64,000 nt of DNA from Bradyrhizobium commune (GCF_015624505.1 NZ_CP061379.1:620001-684000), one strand, 5' to 3'. Shown: positions 1 to 11,864, counted from the stretch's first letter. Notes: generated by a model from the sequence alone, not told the origin. Numbers and translations: made by a program.

Positions 1-50
1 CCGCTCGCCTTCCGTAGTTCGATCACCACGCGGTAGGACCGCGCTATCCG

Positions 51-824
51 ATGAGCATGCAGCAAAATACTTCCGCAACCGCCACCGCCCAGCCCGGCTC
101 GACCGTCGATGCCGCGGAGATCGCAAAGTTCTCGAAATTGTCGGCGGAGTGGTGGGACCCCAAGGGCAAGATGGCGCCGCTGCACCGGATCAACCCGTTG
201 CGCCTCGGTTACATCCGCGACGCCGCCTGCCGCAAGTTCGAGCGCAATGTGCGCAGCCTCAATTGCCTCGGCGACTTGCGCGTGCTCGACATCGGCTGCG
301 GCGCCGGCCTCTTGTGCGAGCCGCTGTCGCGGCTCGGGGCGCAGGTGATCGGCGTCGATCCGTCGCAGAGCAACATTGCGGCTGCAAAACTGCACGCCGA
401 CAAGGGGCATCTGTCGATCGACTATCGCTGCACCACGGTCGAGGAGATCGACCCGCGCGAGCGCTTCGACATCGTGCTGGCGATGGAGGTGGTCGAGCAC
501 GTCACCGATGTCGGCATGTTCTTGAAGCGCTGCGCATCGATGCTGAAGCCGAACGGCCTGATGGTGGTCTCGACGCTGAACCGGAACTGGAAGAGCTTTG
601 CGCTCGCCATCGTCGGCGCCGAATATGTCCTGCGCTGGCTGCCGCGCGGCACCCACGAATGGAACAAGTTCGTCACCCCCGACGAGCTGACCAAATATCT
701 CCTCGACAACCGCCTCGTCATCACCGAGCAGACCGGCGTGGTCTACTCACCCTTCGCCGACAAATGGATGCTGTCCTCCGACATGGACGTAAACTACATG
801 GTGGTGGCGGAAGGGATGGTGTGA
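51..824 (+). CDS. ubiG: UbiG, ubiquinone biosynthesis O-methyltransferase
   Basis: This SAM-dependent methyltransferase catalyses both O-methylations of ubiquinone biosynthesis. The 257-residue protein has the UbiG-type start (KFSKLSAEWWDPKGKMAPLH, residues 27-46), with the conserved W-W-D-P and the N-P-x-R-x-x-Y-I segment that follows. The SAM-binding motif I is LDIGCGAG at residues 79-86, and the acidic motif MEVVEHV is near residue 145. Length and motif order fit the family throughout. The first 50 bases of the window carry no gene I can name. The gene appears monocistronic and is followed by a palindromic repeat. Confidence 0.95.
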   Translation: MSMQQNTSATATAQPGSTVDAAEIAKFSKLSAEWWDPKGKMAPLHRINPLRLGYIRDAACRKFERNVRSLNCLGDLRVLDIGCGAGLLCEPLSRLGAQVIGVDPSQSNIAAAKLHADKGHLSIDYRCTTVEEIDPRERFDIVLAMEVVEHVTDVGMFLKRCASMLKPNGLMVVSTLNRNWKSFALAIVGAEYVLRWLPRGTHEWNKFVTPDELTKYLLDNRLVITEQTGVVYSPFADKWMLSSDMDVNYMVVAEGMV

Positions 825-862
825 GGGGGCGCTGCGATAGGGCCGGCTGTATCCACTCCTGT

Positions 863-983
863 GTCGTCCCGGCGAAGGCCGGGACCCACACCCCCAGGCA
901 GAAGTTGCGACGCGAGACTGGTCACCACGAGTCTTCGCCCAACCAAATTTTGTGGCTATGGGTCCCGCCTTCGCCGGGACGAC
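863..983. repeat. REP-like paired palindrome, copy 1 of family A
   Basis: The ends are inverted copies of GTCGTCCCGGCGAAGGCCGG, and each end can fold on itself (CCCGGC-GAAG-GCCGGG). About 75 bp of less conserved DNA lies between them. Five more copies occur in this window at 11956, 23409, 29033, 33743 and 36837, all intergenic. It occupies most of the gap between ubiG and the EamA gene. Confidence 0.85.
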
Positions 984-1088
984 ACGGAGTTTGTAGCGAG
1001 GGCATCGCTCCTATGATGTGGGCGTGATTGACCTGCATTGCCGCCGGCGGCAATTTGGCCGCAAACTCACCTCCCGCCATCGTCACCC

Positions 1089-1988
1089 ATGTTCACCGTC
1101 ACCAGCCTCTGGATTCCCTTCACCGTCATTGCCGCGCTCGGCCAGGTCGCGCGCAATGCGATGCAGCGGTCGCTCACGAAGCCGCTGGGGACCTGGGGCG
1201 CGACCAATATCCGCTTCCTGTTCGGTTTCCCGTTCTCGCTGCTGTTCTTAGGGCTGGTGCTGGCCGCGACCGGCGACCATCTCGGCATGCCGCCGGCCGT
1301 GTTCTGGCCGTGGCTGTTGTTGGGTGCGCTCAGCCAGATCGTCGCCACCGGCCTGATGCTGCTCGCGATGAACGACCGCTCCTTCGTGGTGACGACGGCG
1401 TACCTGAAGACCGAGGCGATCCAGACCGCGATCTTCGGCTTCGTCTTTCTCGGCGATCACCTGACCTGGCTAAAAGTGCTGGCGATCGTGATCGCGACGA
1501 TCGGCGTCGTCATCACCGCGCTGCGGCCCGGCGGCGAGAAGAGTTTTGCGGAATTGAGGCCGACCATCACGGGTCTCGTCGCGGCGGCGGCCTTCGCACT
1601 CTCTGCGGTCGGTTTTCGCGGCGCGATCATCAACGTGCAGGGCGTGTCGTTCGTGACAGCGGCCTCATTCACGCTGGTGCTCGGCCTGTTCGTGCAGACG
1701 CTGATCCTGACGATCTACCTGCTCTGGCGCGCGCCAAATGTGTTGCGGGGAATCCTCGGAATGTGGCGGCCCTCGATGCTCGCGGGCTTCACGGGCGCCT
1801 TCGCCTCACAGTTCTGGTTCCTGGCCTTCGCGCTGACGGCGGCCGCCAATGTCCGTACACTCGCTTTGATCGAGGTGCTGTTCGCGCAAGCCGTGGCGTA
1901 TTACTCGTTCAAGCAGCCAATCGCGCCGCGCGAGCTTGCAGGCATCGCGCTGATCATCATCGGCGTCGCGGTGCTGGTGGGAGTCTAG
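1089..1988 (+). CDS. EamA/DMT-family transporter
   Basis: Predicted inner-membrane drug/metabolite transporter of the EamA superfamily, 299 residues. The protein is almost wholly hydrophobic, with about ten membrane segments arranged as two repeated halves. The second half begins near the GLVAAAAFALSAVGFRG stretch. The reading frame extends upstream to a TTG at 1038, but the ATG at 1089 (MFTVTSLWIPF) puts the first membrane helix at the N-terminus and is preferred. The substrate cannot be told from sequence. The stop overlaps by four bases the end of the convergent DUF1178 gene. Confidence 0.85.
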   Translation: MFTVTSLWIPFTVIAALGQVARNAMQRSLTKPLGTWGATNIRFLFGFPFSLLFLGLVLAATGDHLGMPPAVFWPWLLLGALSQIVATGLMLLAMNDRSFVVTTAYLKTEAIQTAIFGFVFLGDHLTWLKVLAIVIATIGVVITALRPGGEKSFAELRPTITGLVAAAAFALSAVGFRGAIINVQGVSFVTAASFTLVLGLFVQTLILTIYLLWRAPNVLRGILGMWRPSMLAGFTGAFASQFWFLAFALTAAANVRTLALIEVLFAQAVAYYSFKQPIAPRELAGIALIIIGVAVLVGV

Positions 1989-2470
1989 TTCCGATCTTCC
2001 GGCAACGTCGGCAGCGGCGAGACCTCGATACCCTCGTCGATCAGCGATTTCGCCTCATCAGGCGAGGCCTCGCCGTAGATCGGGCGATGTTCCTTGTCGC
2101 CGTAATGCATCGCGCGCGCTTCGTTGGCAAAGTGCTCGCCGACATTGTCGGCGTTCTTGACGATGTGGTCGCGCAATTCCTTCAGCTTGGTGCGCAGCTC
2201 TTTCTCCTGCGCCATCATCAACGAGGTCGGTCCGGACGGCGCGGCCTCAGGCGTGGTGGTTGCAGTGGCCGGCTCCGGCGGCGGAGCCGCAGGGCCGCGG
2301 CCCTTCTTGCCGACGATGCGCGGGGCCATGATCGCCTTGTCGACCTTGGCCGAGCCGCAGATCGGGCAGGTCACGAGCTTGCGCTTCACCTGCGAATCAT
2401 AGGCCGACGAGCTCTGGAACCAGCTCTCGAATGCGTGGTCGCGGTCGCAGTGGAGCGCGTAGCGGATCAT
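1985..2470 (-). CDS. DUF1178 family protein
   Basis: Small 161-residue protein of unknown function. It opens with [20 protein letters not shown] and has a zinc-ribbon-like CPICGSAKVDKAIMAPRI segment near residue 36, both typical of DUF1178. A low-complexity A/P/T linker follows, then a charged C-terminal helix. The longer open frame to 2767 runs antisense-like through the nitrilase gene and is rejected; the ATG at 2470 overlaps the stop of the nitrilase gene by four bases (ATGA). That implies translational coupling in a minus-strand group grxC-nitrilase-DUF1178. Confidence 0.88.
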   Translation of the reverse strand: MIRYALHCDRDHAFESWFQSSSAYDSQVKRKLVTCPICGSAKVDKAIMAPRIVGKKGRGPAAPPPEPATATTTPEAAPSGPTSLMMAQEKELRTKLKELRDHIVKNADNVGEHFANEARAMHYGDKEHRPIYGEASPDEAKSLIDEGIEVSPLPTLPEDRN

Positions 2471-3345
2471 GCCGATCCCCGCACCAGGTGCAGATGATCC
2501 GGCCCGGCCTTGGGATCGGAGACGCCGAAGCGGCGGCCGTGCTGGAGCGACGGGATCGCGCGGCGCGCGGTCTCGACCTTGGCCGGATCGATCTTGGCCA
2601 TGATGATGCCGGGCTCGACATCGCCCTCGGCGAGGATCTCGCCCCAGGGATCGATGATCAGCGAGTGACCATAGGTCTCGCGCTTGTTCTCGTGGGTGCC
2701 GGCCTGGGCCGCGGCGAAGATGAAGCAGCCGGTCTCGATCGCGCGTGCGCGCAACAGCACGTGCCAATGCGCTTCGCCGGTCTTGCGGGTGAAGGCGGAG
2801 GGAACGGTGATGAAGTAGGCGCCGCTCTCGGCGAGCGCACGGTACAGCGCGGGAAAGCGCACGTCGTAGCAGATCGTCAGCCCGACCCGGCCCCAGGGCA
2901 GGTCGGAGATCACGGCGGTCTCGCCCGGCTGGTAATTGGCGGATTCGCGATAGCTCTCGCCATCGGGCAGCTCGATGTCGAACATGTGGATCTTGTCGTA
3001 GCTCGCGAGCACGTTGCCCTCGGGCCCGATCAGGAAGGAGCGGTTCACGGCCTTCTCAGGCGAAAAGCGCAGCGCCAGCGAGCCGACATGGATGTGGATC
3101 TTCAACTCGGCGGCGAGCGCGCGATACGCCTTCAGCGAGGTGTCGTCCTCCTCGCTCTGGAGATGCTCGAACAGCGCCTTGCGGTTTACCTGCATCATGT
3201 TGCTGACTTCGGGCGTCTGCACGTAGTCGGCGCCGTTCGCGGCCGCCTGCCGGATCAGCTTGGTGGCCTGCGCGAGGCTCGGCCCGGGCATCAGGCCGGT
3301 GCGCATCTGCACCATGGCCGCGGTAAAGGTGCGATCTTCACTCAT
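2467..3345 (-). CDS. Carbon-nitrogen hydrolase (nitrilase superfamily)
   Basis: Predicted amidohydrolase of the nitrilase superfamily, 292 residues from the ATG at 3345. The Glu-Lys-Cys triad is visible: E46 in [11 protein letters not shown]118 in SYDKIHMFD and C159 in [10 protein letters not shown]. The sequence resembles the Nit1/Nit2-like (omega-amidase or deaminated-glutathione amidase) branch, and a deaminated-glutathione repair role would fit its coupling to a glutaredoxin; that is inference. Its start overlaps the grxC stop by four bases and its stop overlaps the DUF1178 start by four bases. The open frame continues upstream to 3573 but only antisense to grxC. Confidence 0.92.
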   Translation of the reverse strand: MSEDRTFTAAMVQMRTGLMPGPSLAQATKLIRQAAANGADYVQTPEVSNMMQVNRKALFEHLQSEEDDTSLKAYRALAAELKIHIHVGSLALRFSPEKAVNRSFLIGPEGNVLASYDKIHMFDIELPDGESYRESANYQPGETAVISDLPWGRVGLTICYDVRFPALYRALAESGAYFITVPSAFTRKTGEAHWHVLLRARAIETGCFIFAAAQAGTHENKRETYGHSLIIDPWGEILAEGDVEPGIIMAKIDPAKVETARRAIPSLQHGRRFGVSDPKAGPDHLHLVRGSA

Positions 3346-3617
3346 GACACCGCCTTCACGCTTTCGAGCAGGCCGTCGAGCTTGCCTTCGCGATCGAGCG
3401 CGTAGAGGTCGTCGCAGCCGCCGATATGGGTCCCGCCGATCCAGATCTGCGGGAAGGTCGAGTCTTCGCCGGCGCGGTGGTACATCTCGTCGCGCCAGGA
3501 TGGGTTCTTGGCGACGTCGAATTCCGTGAAGGTCGCCTTCTTGCGGGTCAAAAGCGACCTCGCGGCGGAACAATAGCCGCAGCCCGGCCTGGTGTAGATC
3601 TCGACAGCAGCGGTCAT
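3342..3617 (-). CDS. grxC: Glutaredoxin 3 (GrxC)
   Basis: Dithiol glutaredoxin that reduces disulfides with glutathione. The 91-residue protein begins MTAAVEIYTRPGCGYC, placing the redox CxxC at C13-G-Y-C16. The cis-proline TFPQIW and the GG-C-DDLYALDREGKLDGLL tail complete the fold. An upstream in-frame start at 3635 is possible but adds six residues with no family support. It heads the coupled group with the nitrilase and the DUF1178 protein. Confidence 0.93.
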   Translation of the reverse strand: MTAAVEIYTRPGCGYCSAARSLLTRKKATFTEFDVAKNPSWRDEMYHRAGEDSTFPQIWIGGTHIGGCDDLYALDREGKLDGLLESVKAVS

Positions 3618-3664
3618 GGTATCAAGCGCTCTCATGTCATGAATTTGTTGAATTATATGGGGCT

Positions 3665-4456
3665 TTACCGGCTCTCGACAACCCGGGCGAAGACCAGCAC
3701 GTCAACCTGGGCCGCCTTGGCGCGCAGCAGGGCGCGTGCGCAGGCATCCAGCGTCGCGCCGGAGGTGAGAACGTCGTCGATCAGGATGATACGGCGGCCC
3801 TGGACCTCGGTTTGACGGTCAGGGGATACCTGGAATGCGCCCTGCACATTGGTGGCGCGCTGGGCCCGTGACAGGCCGATCTGCTGCTCGGTGGCACGCG
3901 CCCGCCGCAGCGCTTCACTCCGTACCTTGACCCCGCTCTGCCGTTCGATGATTCGCGCCAGCACGCCGGATTGGTTGTAGCGGCGGCGCCAGGCCCGCCG
4001 CCAATGCAGGGGAACGGGCACCAGCATGTCGGCGCCGGCCAGCAGCTCGCCGCCCGCGCGCGCCATCCAGCGGCCCATCGCGGGCGCGAGATCAGTGCGG
4101 TCCTGGTATTTCAGCGCGTGCACCAGCGTACGCGCGACGTCGTCATAACGCACCGCAGCGCGTGCCCGCTGGTAGGCCGGCGGGCTTGCGATCGCCTCCA
4201 TCGACAGCATGTCGGGGCCGGGGTCATAGACGAAGGGAATGCCAAGCCGCGGGCAATAGGGCCGTTCAATGAACGACAGCTTTGCCCAGCACACAGCGCA
4301 AACGCCCTCGCCATCGACCGGCTCGCGGCAGGACACGCACAGCGTCGGCAGCGCGATGTCGAGCGCAAGCCGCGGAAGATGCGCAAGCACGTCGCGGCAG
4401 GCGCCGAGCGCGCCGCGCAGATGGCTTGCAATGGAACGTGATGCCTCGGCGTCCAT
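3665..4456 (-). CDS. ComF family phosphoribosyltransferase-like protein
   Basis: A 263-residue ComF/GntX-type protein. Near residue 40 it has a small zinc-finger-like set of cysteines (CVSCREPVDGEGVCAVCW). The C-terminal half is a type I phosphoribosyltransferase fold with the PRPP loop IILIDDVLTSGATLDA. ComF homologues take part in DNA uptake in naturally transformable bacteria; in rhizobia the role is not established. The start region of this gene is partly duplicated at about 4901-4920, on the far side of the NIPSNAP gene. Confidence 0.9.
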   Translation of the reverse strand: MDAEASRSIASHLRGALGACRDVLAHLPRLALDIALPTLCVSCREPVDGEGVCAVCWAKLSFIERPYCPRLGIPFVYDPGPDMLSMEAIASPPAYQRARAAVRYDDVARTLVHALKYQDRTDLAPAMGRWMARAGGELLAGADMLVPVPLHWRRAWRRRYNQSGVLARIIERQSGVKVRSEALRRARATEQQIGLSRAQRATNVQGAFQVSPDRQTEVQGRRIILIDDVLTSGATLDACARALLRAKAAQVDVLVFARVVESR

Positions 4457-4920
4457 TGGGTGAGGCTAGCGCCGTCCTGCGCCGCGCTCAAGTCGATGGG
4501 CTGGTGTTGTCTCGGCTTACGGTTCGTTCGGGAGCACGGGTCGGAAGAACGATCGCTCGTAACGGCGGAAGCAGCGTGTTTCCCGTGCAAAGGCGATCGC
4601 CCTCTGGACGTCCGGATCCTCGGCACTGTCTTTCCGATATTGCTCGTAGGCCGCGAAGCTCGGGAAACTGAACATCGCCAGCGCGACGTCGCTCTCCCCC
4701 TCCGACGGCAGGAAGTACCCGTGGTGGATGCCGCCGAATCTCGGCACCAATTCCAGCCACATCCTGCCGTAGGCCTCGAATTCGGCGAGTTTGTCATGAT
4801 TGACTTGGTATCGCAGGTAGCACGTGATCATCGTCTGATGCTCCGGCGCGCCACGAACCTGGCGCTCATTGTTCGCTTGGATCGCAAGTCGGCGTCAGCT
4901 TCCATTGGGGAAGGCTAGCG
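4452..4920. repeat. 20-bp direct repeats flanking the NIPSNAP gene
   Basis: The 20-mer TCCATTGGGTGAGGCTAGCG at 4452-4471 covers the comF start codon. It recurs at 4901-4920 with two mismatches, both at adjacent positions. The NIPSNAP gene lies between the two copies. This looks like a target-site or recombination duplication that came with insertion of the gene between comF and the divergent methyltransferase. Confidence 0.6.
4517..4831 (-). CDS. NIPSNAP family protein
   Basis: A 104-residue dimeric alpha/beta-barrel (ferredoxin-like) protein. The start MITCYLRYQVNHDKLAEFE, the G-I-H-H-G-Y motif near residue 35 and the aromatic-rich core are typical of bacterial NIPSNAP proteins. Their biochemical role is unknown. 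It is on the same strand as comF but is framed by a 20-bp direct repeat that includes the comF start, so it is probably a later insertion. Confidence 0.85.
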   Translation of the reverse strand: MITCYLRYQVNHDKLAEFEAYGRMWLELVPRFGGIHHGYFLPSEGESDVALAMFSFPSFAAYEQYRKDSAEDPDVQRAIAFARETRCFRRYERSFFRPVLPNEP

Positions 4921-5011
4921 CTCTATCACGGCATCCTCAAGCCGCGCGCGTTCGTCTCGTGCTTCGAACGAGGTGATTGCAATAACCGTGATGATCGGCG
5001 TAACCAGCGGC

Positions 5012-5860
5012 ATGGCTCAGAACCCGCAAACCCCGCCCGCTCTGTTCGATCGCACCTTGCTATATGCACGGCAGCGTCGCGCGCGGGCGCGGGGCGAGGT
5101 CACGTTCCTGCTCGACCGGGTCGCCGAGGACATGTCCGACCGGCTGGCCGCGGTGATGCGGGAGTTTCACGCCCCAGCCGATCTCTGGACGCCAGGTGAG
5201 GGGTTTGCCGGACTACGTACGCGGCTCCCTTCCATCGAGCGGATCGAGCTCGATGCGGCCGGTGCCGAGAAACTGCCCTTCGCACCCGAAAGCCTCGATC
5301 TCGTCGTTTCGGCGCTGGCGCTGCAATTCGTCAACGATCTTCCCGGCGTGCTTGCGCAGGTTCGCCGCGCGCTGAAGCCGGACGGGCTGCTGCTCGCGGC
5401 GATGGTCGGCGGCGACAGCCTGACCGAGCTGCGCCAGGCGTTTGCCGCGGCGGAAGCCGAATGCGAGGGCGGCGTGTCGCCGCGCGTGGCTCCATTCGCG
5501 GATCTGCGCGATATCGGCGCGCTGTTGCAGCGGGCGGGATTTGCGCTGCCGGTCACCGATGTCGACCGCGTCGTGGTGCGCTATCCCAATGCGTTTGCGC
5601 TGATGCAGGATCTTCGCCGCATGGGCGCGGCCAACGTGCTGGTCGAGCGGCGCCGCACACCGACGCGTCGCGCGACGCTGCTGCGCATGGCCGAAATCTA
5701 CGCCCAGCGTTTTGCCGATGCAGACGGCCGCATCCGCGCGACCTTCGACATCATCTGGCTCTCCGGCTGGGCACCGCATGCGAGCCAGCAGCAACCGCTC
5801 AAGCCGGGCTCGGCCAAGGCGAGCCTCGCGGAGGCGGTGAAGAAGGCGGGGAAGGAGTAA
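5012..5860 (+). CDS. Class I SAM-dependent methyltransferase (BioC/NDUFAF5-like)
   Basis: A 282-residue protein of the BioC-like methyltransferase group that includes mitochondrial NDUFAF5. It begins MAQNPQTPPALFDRTLLYAR, and the LFDRxLLxxRxxRA signature is characteristic. The methyltransferase core follows: a degenerate motif I region, the acidic ERIELDAAGAEKLPF, then LDLVVSALALQFVNDLPG. The frame is open to 4973, but the ATG at 5012 matches the family start. The substrate is not evident; NDUFAF5 itself acts as an arginine hydroxylase in complex I assembly, so the name methyltransferase is provisional. Confidence 0.85.
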   Translation: MAQNPQTPPALFDRTLLYARQRRARARGEVTFLLDRVAEDMSDRLAAVMREFHAPADLWTPGEGFAGLRTRLPSIERIELDAAGAEKLPFAPESLDLVVSALALQFVNDLPGVLAQVRRALKPDGLLLAAMVGGDSLTELRQAFAAAEAECEGGVSPRVAPFADLRDIGALLQRAGFALPVTDVDRVVVRYPNAFALMQDLRRMGAANVLVERRRTPTRRATLLRMAEIYAQRFADADGRIRATFDIIWLSGWAPHASQQQPLKPGSAKASLAEAVKKAGKE

Positions 5861-5862
5861 TC

Positions 5863-5965
5863 CTCATGGTGAGGTGGCGCGTCAGCGCCGCCTCGAACCA
5901 TGCAGGCCCGGCCCCAGTAGCCATCCTTCGAGACGACCGCTTTGCGGTCTCCTCAGGATGAGGTC
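5863..5965. repeat. Intergenic palindromic repeat with ATCCTTCGAGACG core
   Basis: The sequence contains paired segments TCATGGTGAGG...CCTCGAACCATG and ATCCTTCGAGACGaCCGC...GCGGTCTCCTCAGGAT, both able to form hairpins. It fills the space between the convergent methyltransferase and mutT genes. It could act as a bidirectional transcription barrier, though no long T-tract is present. No second copy was seen in this window. Confidence 0.55.
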
Positions 5966-5970
5966 TGGGC

Positions 5971-6381
5971 TCACATGAGCAAATCGATCAAATGCGGGAT
6001 CAGCGGAATGTCCGCGGGCGGCATCGGGTAGTCGCGCAGCTTGTTGGCGCGGACCCAGGCGAGCGTCTGGCCTTCGCGCGGCGTGACCACGCCTTCCCAC
6101 CGCCGGCAGATGTAGAGCGGCATCAGGAGATGAAAGGTGTCGTAACCGTAGCTCGCGAAGGTCAGTGGCGCCAGGCACGGCTCGGCGACGGTGATGCCGA
6201 GCTCCTCGTGGAGCTCGCGGATCAGGCTCTGCTCGGGGCGTTCGCCGGGCTCGAGTTTCCCGCCGGGAAATTCCCAGAGACCGGCCAGCGTCTTGCCCTC
6301 GGGGCGCTGCGCGATCAGGACGCGCTTGTCGGCGTCGACCAGCGCGCAGGCCACGACAAGGGTCAGCTTGAGGTCGGTCAT
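5971..6381 (-). CDS. mutT: 8-oxo-dGTP diphosphatase (MutT)
   Basis: A 136-residue Nudix hydrolase that cleaves oxidised dGTP to prevent mutagenesis. A complete Nudix box G-x5-E-x7-REL-x-EE-x-G-I runs from G41 to I63. The N-terminus (LTLVVACALVDADKRVLIAQRPEGK) and the W-E-F-P-G-G entry match MutT closely. It lies two bases downstream of argJ on the same strand, so the two are almost certainly co-transcribed. Confidence 0.93.
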   Translation of the reverse strand: MTDLKLTLVVACALVDADKRVLIAQRPEGKTLAGLWEFPGGKLEPGERPEQSLIRELHEELGITVAEPCLAPLTFASYGYDTFHLLMPLYICRRWEGVVTPREGQTLAWVRANKLRDYPMPPADIPLIPHLIDLLM

Positions 6382-6383
6382 GT

Positions 6384-7625
6384 CTAGGACCGGTAATCCC
6401 CGTTGATCGCGACATATTCCTTGGTGAGGTCGCAGGTCAGCACGCGGTCGCGGCCCTTGCCGAGGCCGAGCTGCACCTTGATCGCGATCTCCGGCGCCTT
6501 CATCGCTTCCGACACCTGCCCCTCGTCATAGTCGGGATCGCGCGCGCCGCTCTTGGCGACGCGGATGCCGTTGAAGGAGATCGACAGCTTGTCGCGATCG
6601 GCGGGCTCGCCGGCCTTGCCGACCGCCATCACCACGCGGCCCCAATTGGCGTCTTCACCCGCGATTGCGGTCTTCACCAGCGGCGAGTTGGCGATCGACA
6701 TCGCGATCTTGCGGGCGGAGGCCTTGGTCTTGGCGCCCTCGACGGTGATCTCGACCAGCTTGCGGGCGCCTTCGCCGTCGCGGGCGACTTGTTCGGAGAG
6801 ATTAGCGAGGATCTGGTTGAAGGCTTTGACGAAGGCCTTCAGGCGCGGATCGCTGGCGCGGCTGATCTTCGGCGCGCCATGCTCGGCGGCAGCACCTGTC
6901 GCGAATGCCAGCAGCGTGTCCGAGGTCGAGGTGTCACCGTCGATCGTCACGGCGTTAAAGGTGCCGTCGACGCCGGCCTTGAGCAGGGCCTGCAGCGCCG
7001 CAGGCGCGATCGGCGCATCGGTGAAGATGAAGGACAGCATCGTCGCCATGTCGGGCGCAATCATGCCGGCGCCCTTGGCCATGCCGTTGATGGTGACCTT
7101 GGCCTTGCCGAGCTTGACGGTCGCGGTCGCGACCTTCGGGAAGGTGTCCGTGGTCATGATCGCCTTGGCGGCGGCGAGATAGTCGCCGGCTTCCGCAGTC
7201 TCGGCGAGACGGCCGAGCACGCCGTCGAACTTGGTCGCATCGAGCGGCTCGCCGATCACGCCGGTCGAGGCCAGAAAAATCTCGCTCTCGCTGCAACCGA
7301 CGGCCTTGGCTGCGATCTTCGCGGTCAGCGCGGTCGAGCTGCGGCCGGTCTTGCCGGTGAAGGCATTGGCGTTGCCGGAATTGACGACGAGGGCGCGGGC
7401 CTTGCCGCCCTTCAGCTTTGCACGGCACCATTCGACCGGTGCGGACGGGCATTTCGACTTGGTGAAGACGCCGGCGACTGCGGTGCCCTTGTCCATCACC
7501 GCGAGCAGCACGTCGGTGCGGTTCTTGTAGCGGATGCCGGCCTCGGCCGTCGCAAGACGGACGCCCGCGATCACGGGCATGTCGGGAGCGTTTTTCGGGG
7601 CGAGCGGGGAGACGGAGGAGGACAT
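6384..7625 (-). CDS. argJ: Bifunctional ornithine acetyltransferase / N-acetylglutamate synthase (ArgJ)
   Basis: Arginine biosynthesis enzyme that recycles acetyl groups from N-acetylornithine to glutamate. The 413-residue precursor shows the autocleavage motif [16 protein letters not shown], placing the nucleophilic threonine at T195 of the A-T-M-L sequence. Cleavage there makes the alpha and beta chains. The [12 protein letters not shown] motif near residue 81 and the C-terminal [18 protein letters not shown] are standard. It is upstream of mutT and downstream of the prolyl isomerase gene on the same strand. Confidence 0.96.
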   Translation of the reverse strand: MSSSVSPLAPKNAPDMPVIAGVRLATAEAGIRYKNRTDVLLAVMDKGTAVAGVFTKSKCPSAPVEWCRAKLKGGKARALVVNSGNANAFTGKTGRSSTALTAKIAAKAVGCSESEIFLASTGVIGEPLDATKFDGVLGRLAETAEAGDYLAAAKAIMTTDTFPKVATATVKLGKAKVTINGMAKGAGMIAPDMATMLSFIFTDAPIAPAALQALLKAGVDGTFNAVTIDGDTSTSDTLLAFATGAAAEHGAPKISRASDPRLKAFVKAFNQILANLSEQVARDGEGARKLVEITVEGAKTKASARKIAMSIANSPLVKTAIAGEDANWGRVVMAVGKAGEPADRDKLSISFNGIRVAKSGARDPDYDEGQVSEAMKAPEIAIKVQLGLGKGRDRVLTCDLTKEYVAINGDYRS

Positions 7626-7656
7626 CGGGGGGCGCCTTGGTGGATCTGGATAAGCA

Positions 7657-7708
7657 GATGCCCGGCCCCTCTTTGCGAAGACACGCTTCGCGCTTGGGGC
7701 CGGGCATC
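7657..7708. repeat. Inverted repeat between the prolyl isomerase gene and argJ
   Basis: A perfect 13-bp inverted repeat, GATGCCCGGCCCC at 7657-7669 and its complement at 7696-7708, encloses 26 bases. Minus-strand transcripts from the prolyl isomerase gene cross it before argJ. There is no T-tract, so it is more likely an attenuating or RNA-stabilising hairpin than a classical terminator. Confidence 0.6.
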
Positions 7709-7754
7709 ACAAAGGCTTAGATACCCTTCGCGTCACCGAAGTGACAGCGAATTC

Positions 7755-8669
7755 TTACTTCTTGGCGGGCGGCGCCATCTTGCTGTCGGCGGGCTTCGCT
7801 GCGTCGGCCGGCTTGGCGTCCGCCGCCGCCTGGTCCATCCGCTCGACCTTGGCTTCGGTGCGGAGCTTCGCGACATAGTCGGCTTGGGCCTTGCGGGTGA
7901 CGTACTGCTCGATCTGGGCCTTGACCTGGTCGAAGTCCGGCGCCTTGCGGTTGCGCTTTTCCTCGACCTTGATGATGTGCCAGCCGAACTGCGACTTCAC
8001 GGGGTCGGAGATCTTGCCCGGCTCGAGCGCGAAGGCGACCGCCGAGAATTCCGGAACCATCTGCTCCTTGGTGAAGAAGCCGAGGTCGCCGCCGTCTGCG
8101 GAGCCCGGATCCTTGGACTTCTTCTTGGCGAGCTCGGCGAAATCGGCGCCCTTGTCGAGCTCGGCCTTCACCGCCTTGGCCTCGTCCTCGGTCTCGACCA
8201 GGATGTGGCGCGCGCGCACCTCCTGCTCGCCGGTGATCTGCTTGGAGGCCTCCTCATAGACCTTCTTCATGGCGTCGTCGGAGGTAGCCGCCTTGCCCTC
8301 CTGGGCGAGCAGGCTGTCCATCAGCAGGCGGTTGCGGGCGAACGCCAGGCGCTTCTTGAACTCGTCGCCGTCAGCGACTTTCTTGTCCTCGGCGGCCTTG
8401 GCCACGATCTTCATGTCGATCAGGAACGACAGCACGTTCTCGTCCTTGGTCGCCGGGTCCATCTGGGCGAGGCTCGGCCCGAGTTCCTCCTCGGCCATGG
8501 TGACGTCGCTCTTCTTGATCTCCGCACCATTGACCTTCGCCAGCACCGGATCGTCGGCGGCCCGGAGCGGGCCCGCGAACGCCAGGGACAGCGCCAAAGC
8601 GAGGCAGCCAGCCAGGGCGGACGCATGGCGGAAACGCTGGCCGGTGATTACCGGGAACGAGGTGGTCAT
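7755..8669 (-). CDS. Periplasmic parvulin-type peptidyl-prolyl isomerase
   Basis: A 304-residue SurA/PrsA-like foldase. From the ATG at 8669 the N-terminus is a Sec signal peptide with a long A/L-rich core ending near residue 40 (GPLRAADD). A SurA-N-like helical region follows. The PpiC rotamase domain runs from about residue 155 (VRARHILVETEDEA) to the GWHIIKVEEKR segment. The C-terminus is a low-complexity A/K/P/D tail. An in-frame codon at 8717 would put a stretch before the signal and is not preferred. Likely function is folding of exported proteins, which fits secA next door. Confidence 0.92.
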   Translation of the reverse strand: MTTSFPVITGQRFRHASALAGCLALALSLAFAGPLRAADDPVLAKVNGAEIKKSDVTMAEEELGPSLAQMDPATKDENVLSFLIDMKIVAKAAEDKKVADGDEFKKRLAFARNRLLMDSLLAQEGKAATSDDAMKKVYEEASKQITGEQEVRARHILVETEDEAKAVKAELDKGADFAELAKKKSKDPGSADGGDLGFFTKEQMVPEFSAVAFALEPGKISDPVKSQFGWHIIKVEEKRNRKAPDFDQVKAQIEQYVTRKAQADYVAKLRTEAKVERMDQAAADAKPADAAKPADSKMAPPAKK

Positions 8670-8791
8670 GGAAAATCCTTTTGTTGAAGCAGGGGGCTGC
8701 TCGAGCGGGGCGGACACTCGCCCAATTCAGGGGGGCTTGGCAACGCGAAAAGTCTGTCAAAATGATGAATTGGCGGCAAGATTGGCCGCCG

Positions 8792-8820
8792 TTGACAAGG
8801 GTCGGACCCGGCCATATCTC
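8792..8820 (+). promoter_or_regulatory. Predicted sigma-70 promoter upstream of secA
   Basis: A consensus -35 box TTGACA at 8792-8797 is followed after 17 bases by TATCTC at 8815-8820. The secA start is about 200 bases downstream, giving a long leader. The rest of the 354-bp gap from 8670 to 9023 contains no convincing gene. Confidence 0.55.
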
Positions 8821-9023
8821 TGCCCGGTCGCGTCCATGGCGATGGCGTTTATTTTGCTGCGTTTTTGGCCGTTGAACCCTGACTTGCTCAATTCCCACCC
8901 ATATGGCGGATGACCCCCGCAGTCCGGGCTCTGACGCCAACGGGCGTCACGGTGAGTTGATAGGCAGGCGGGTGACAACCTTTCGGCTGCAACGCGGTTA
9001 AATCGCGAACACAGGAACTAGTC

Positions 9024-11864
<2,841 letters not shown>

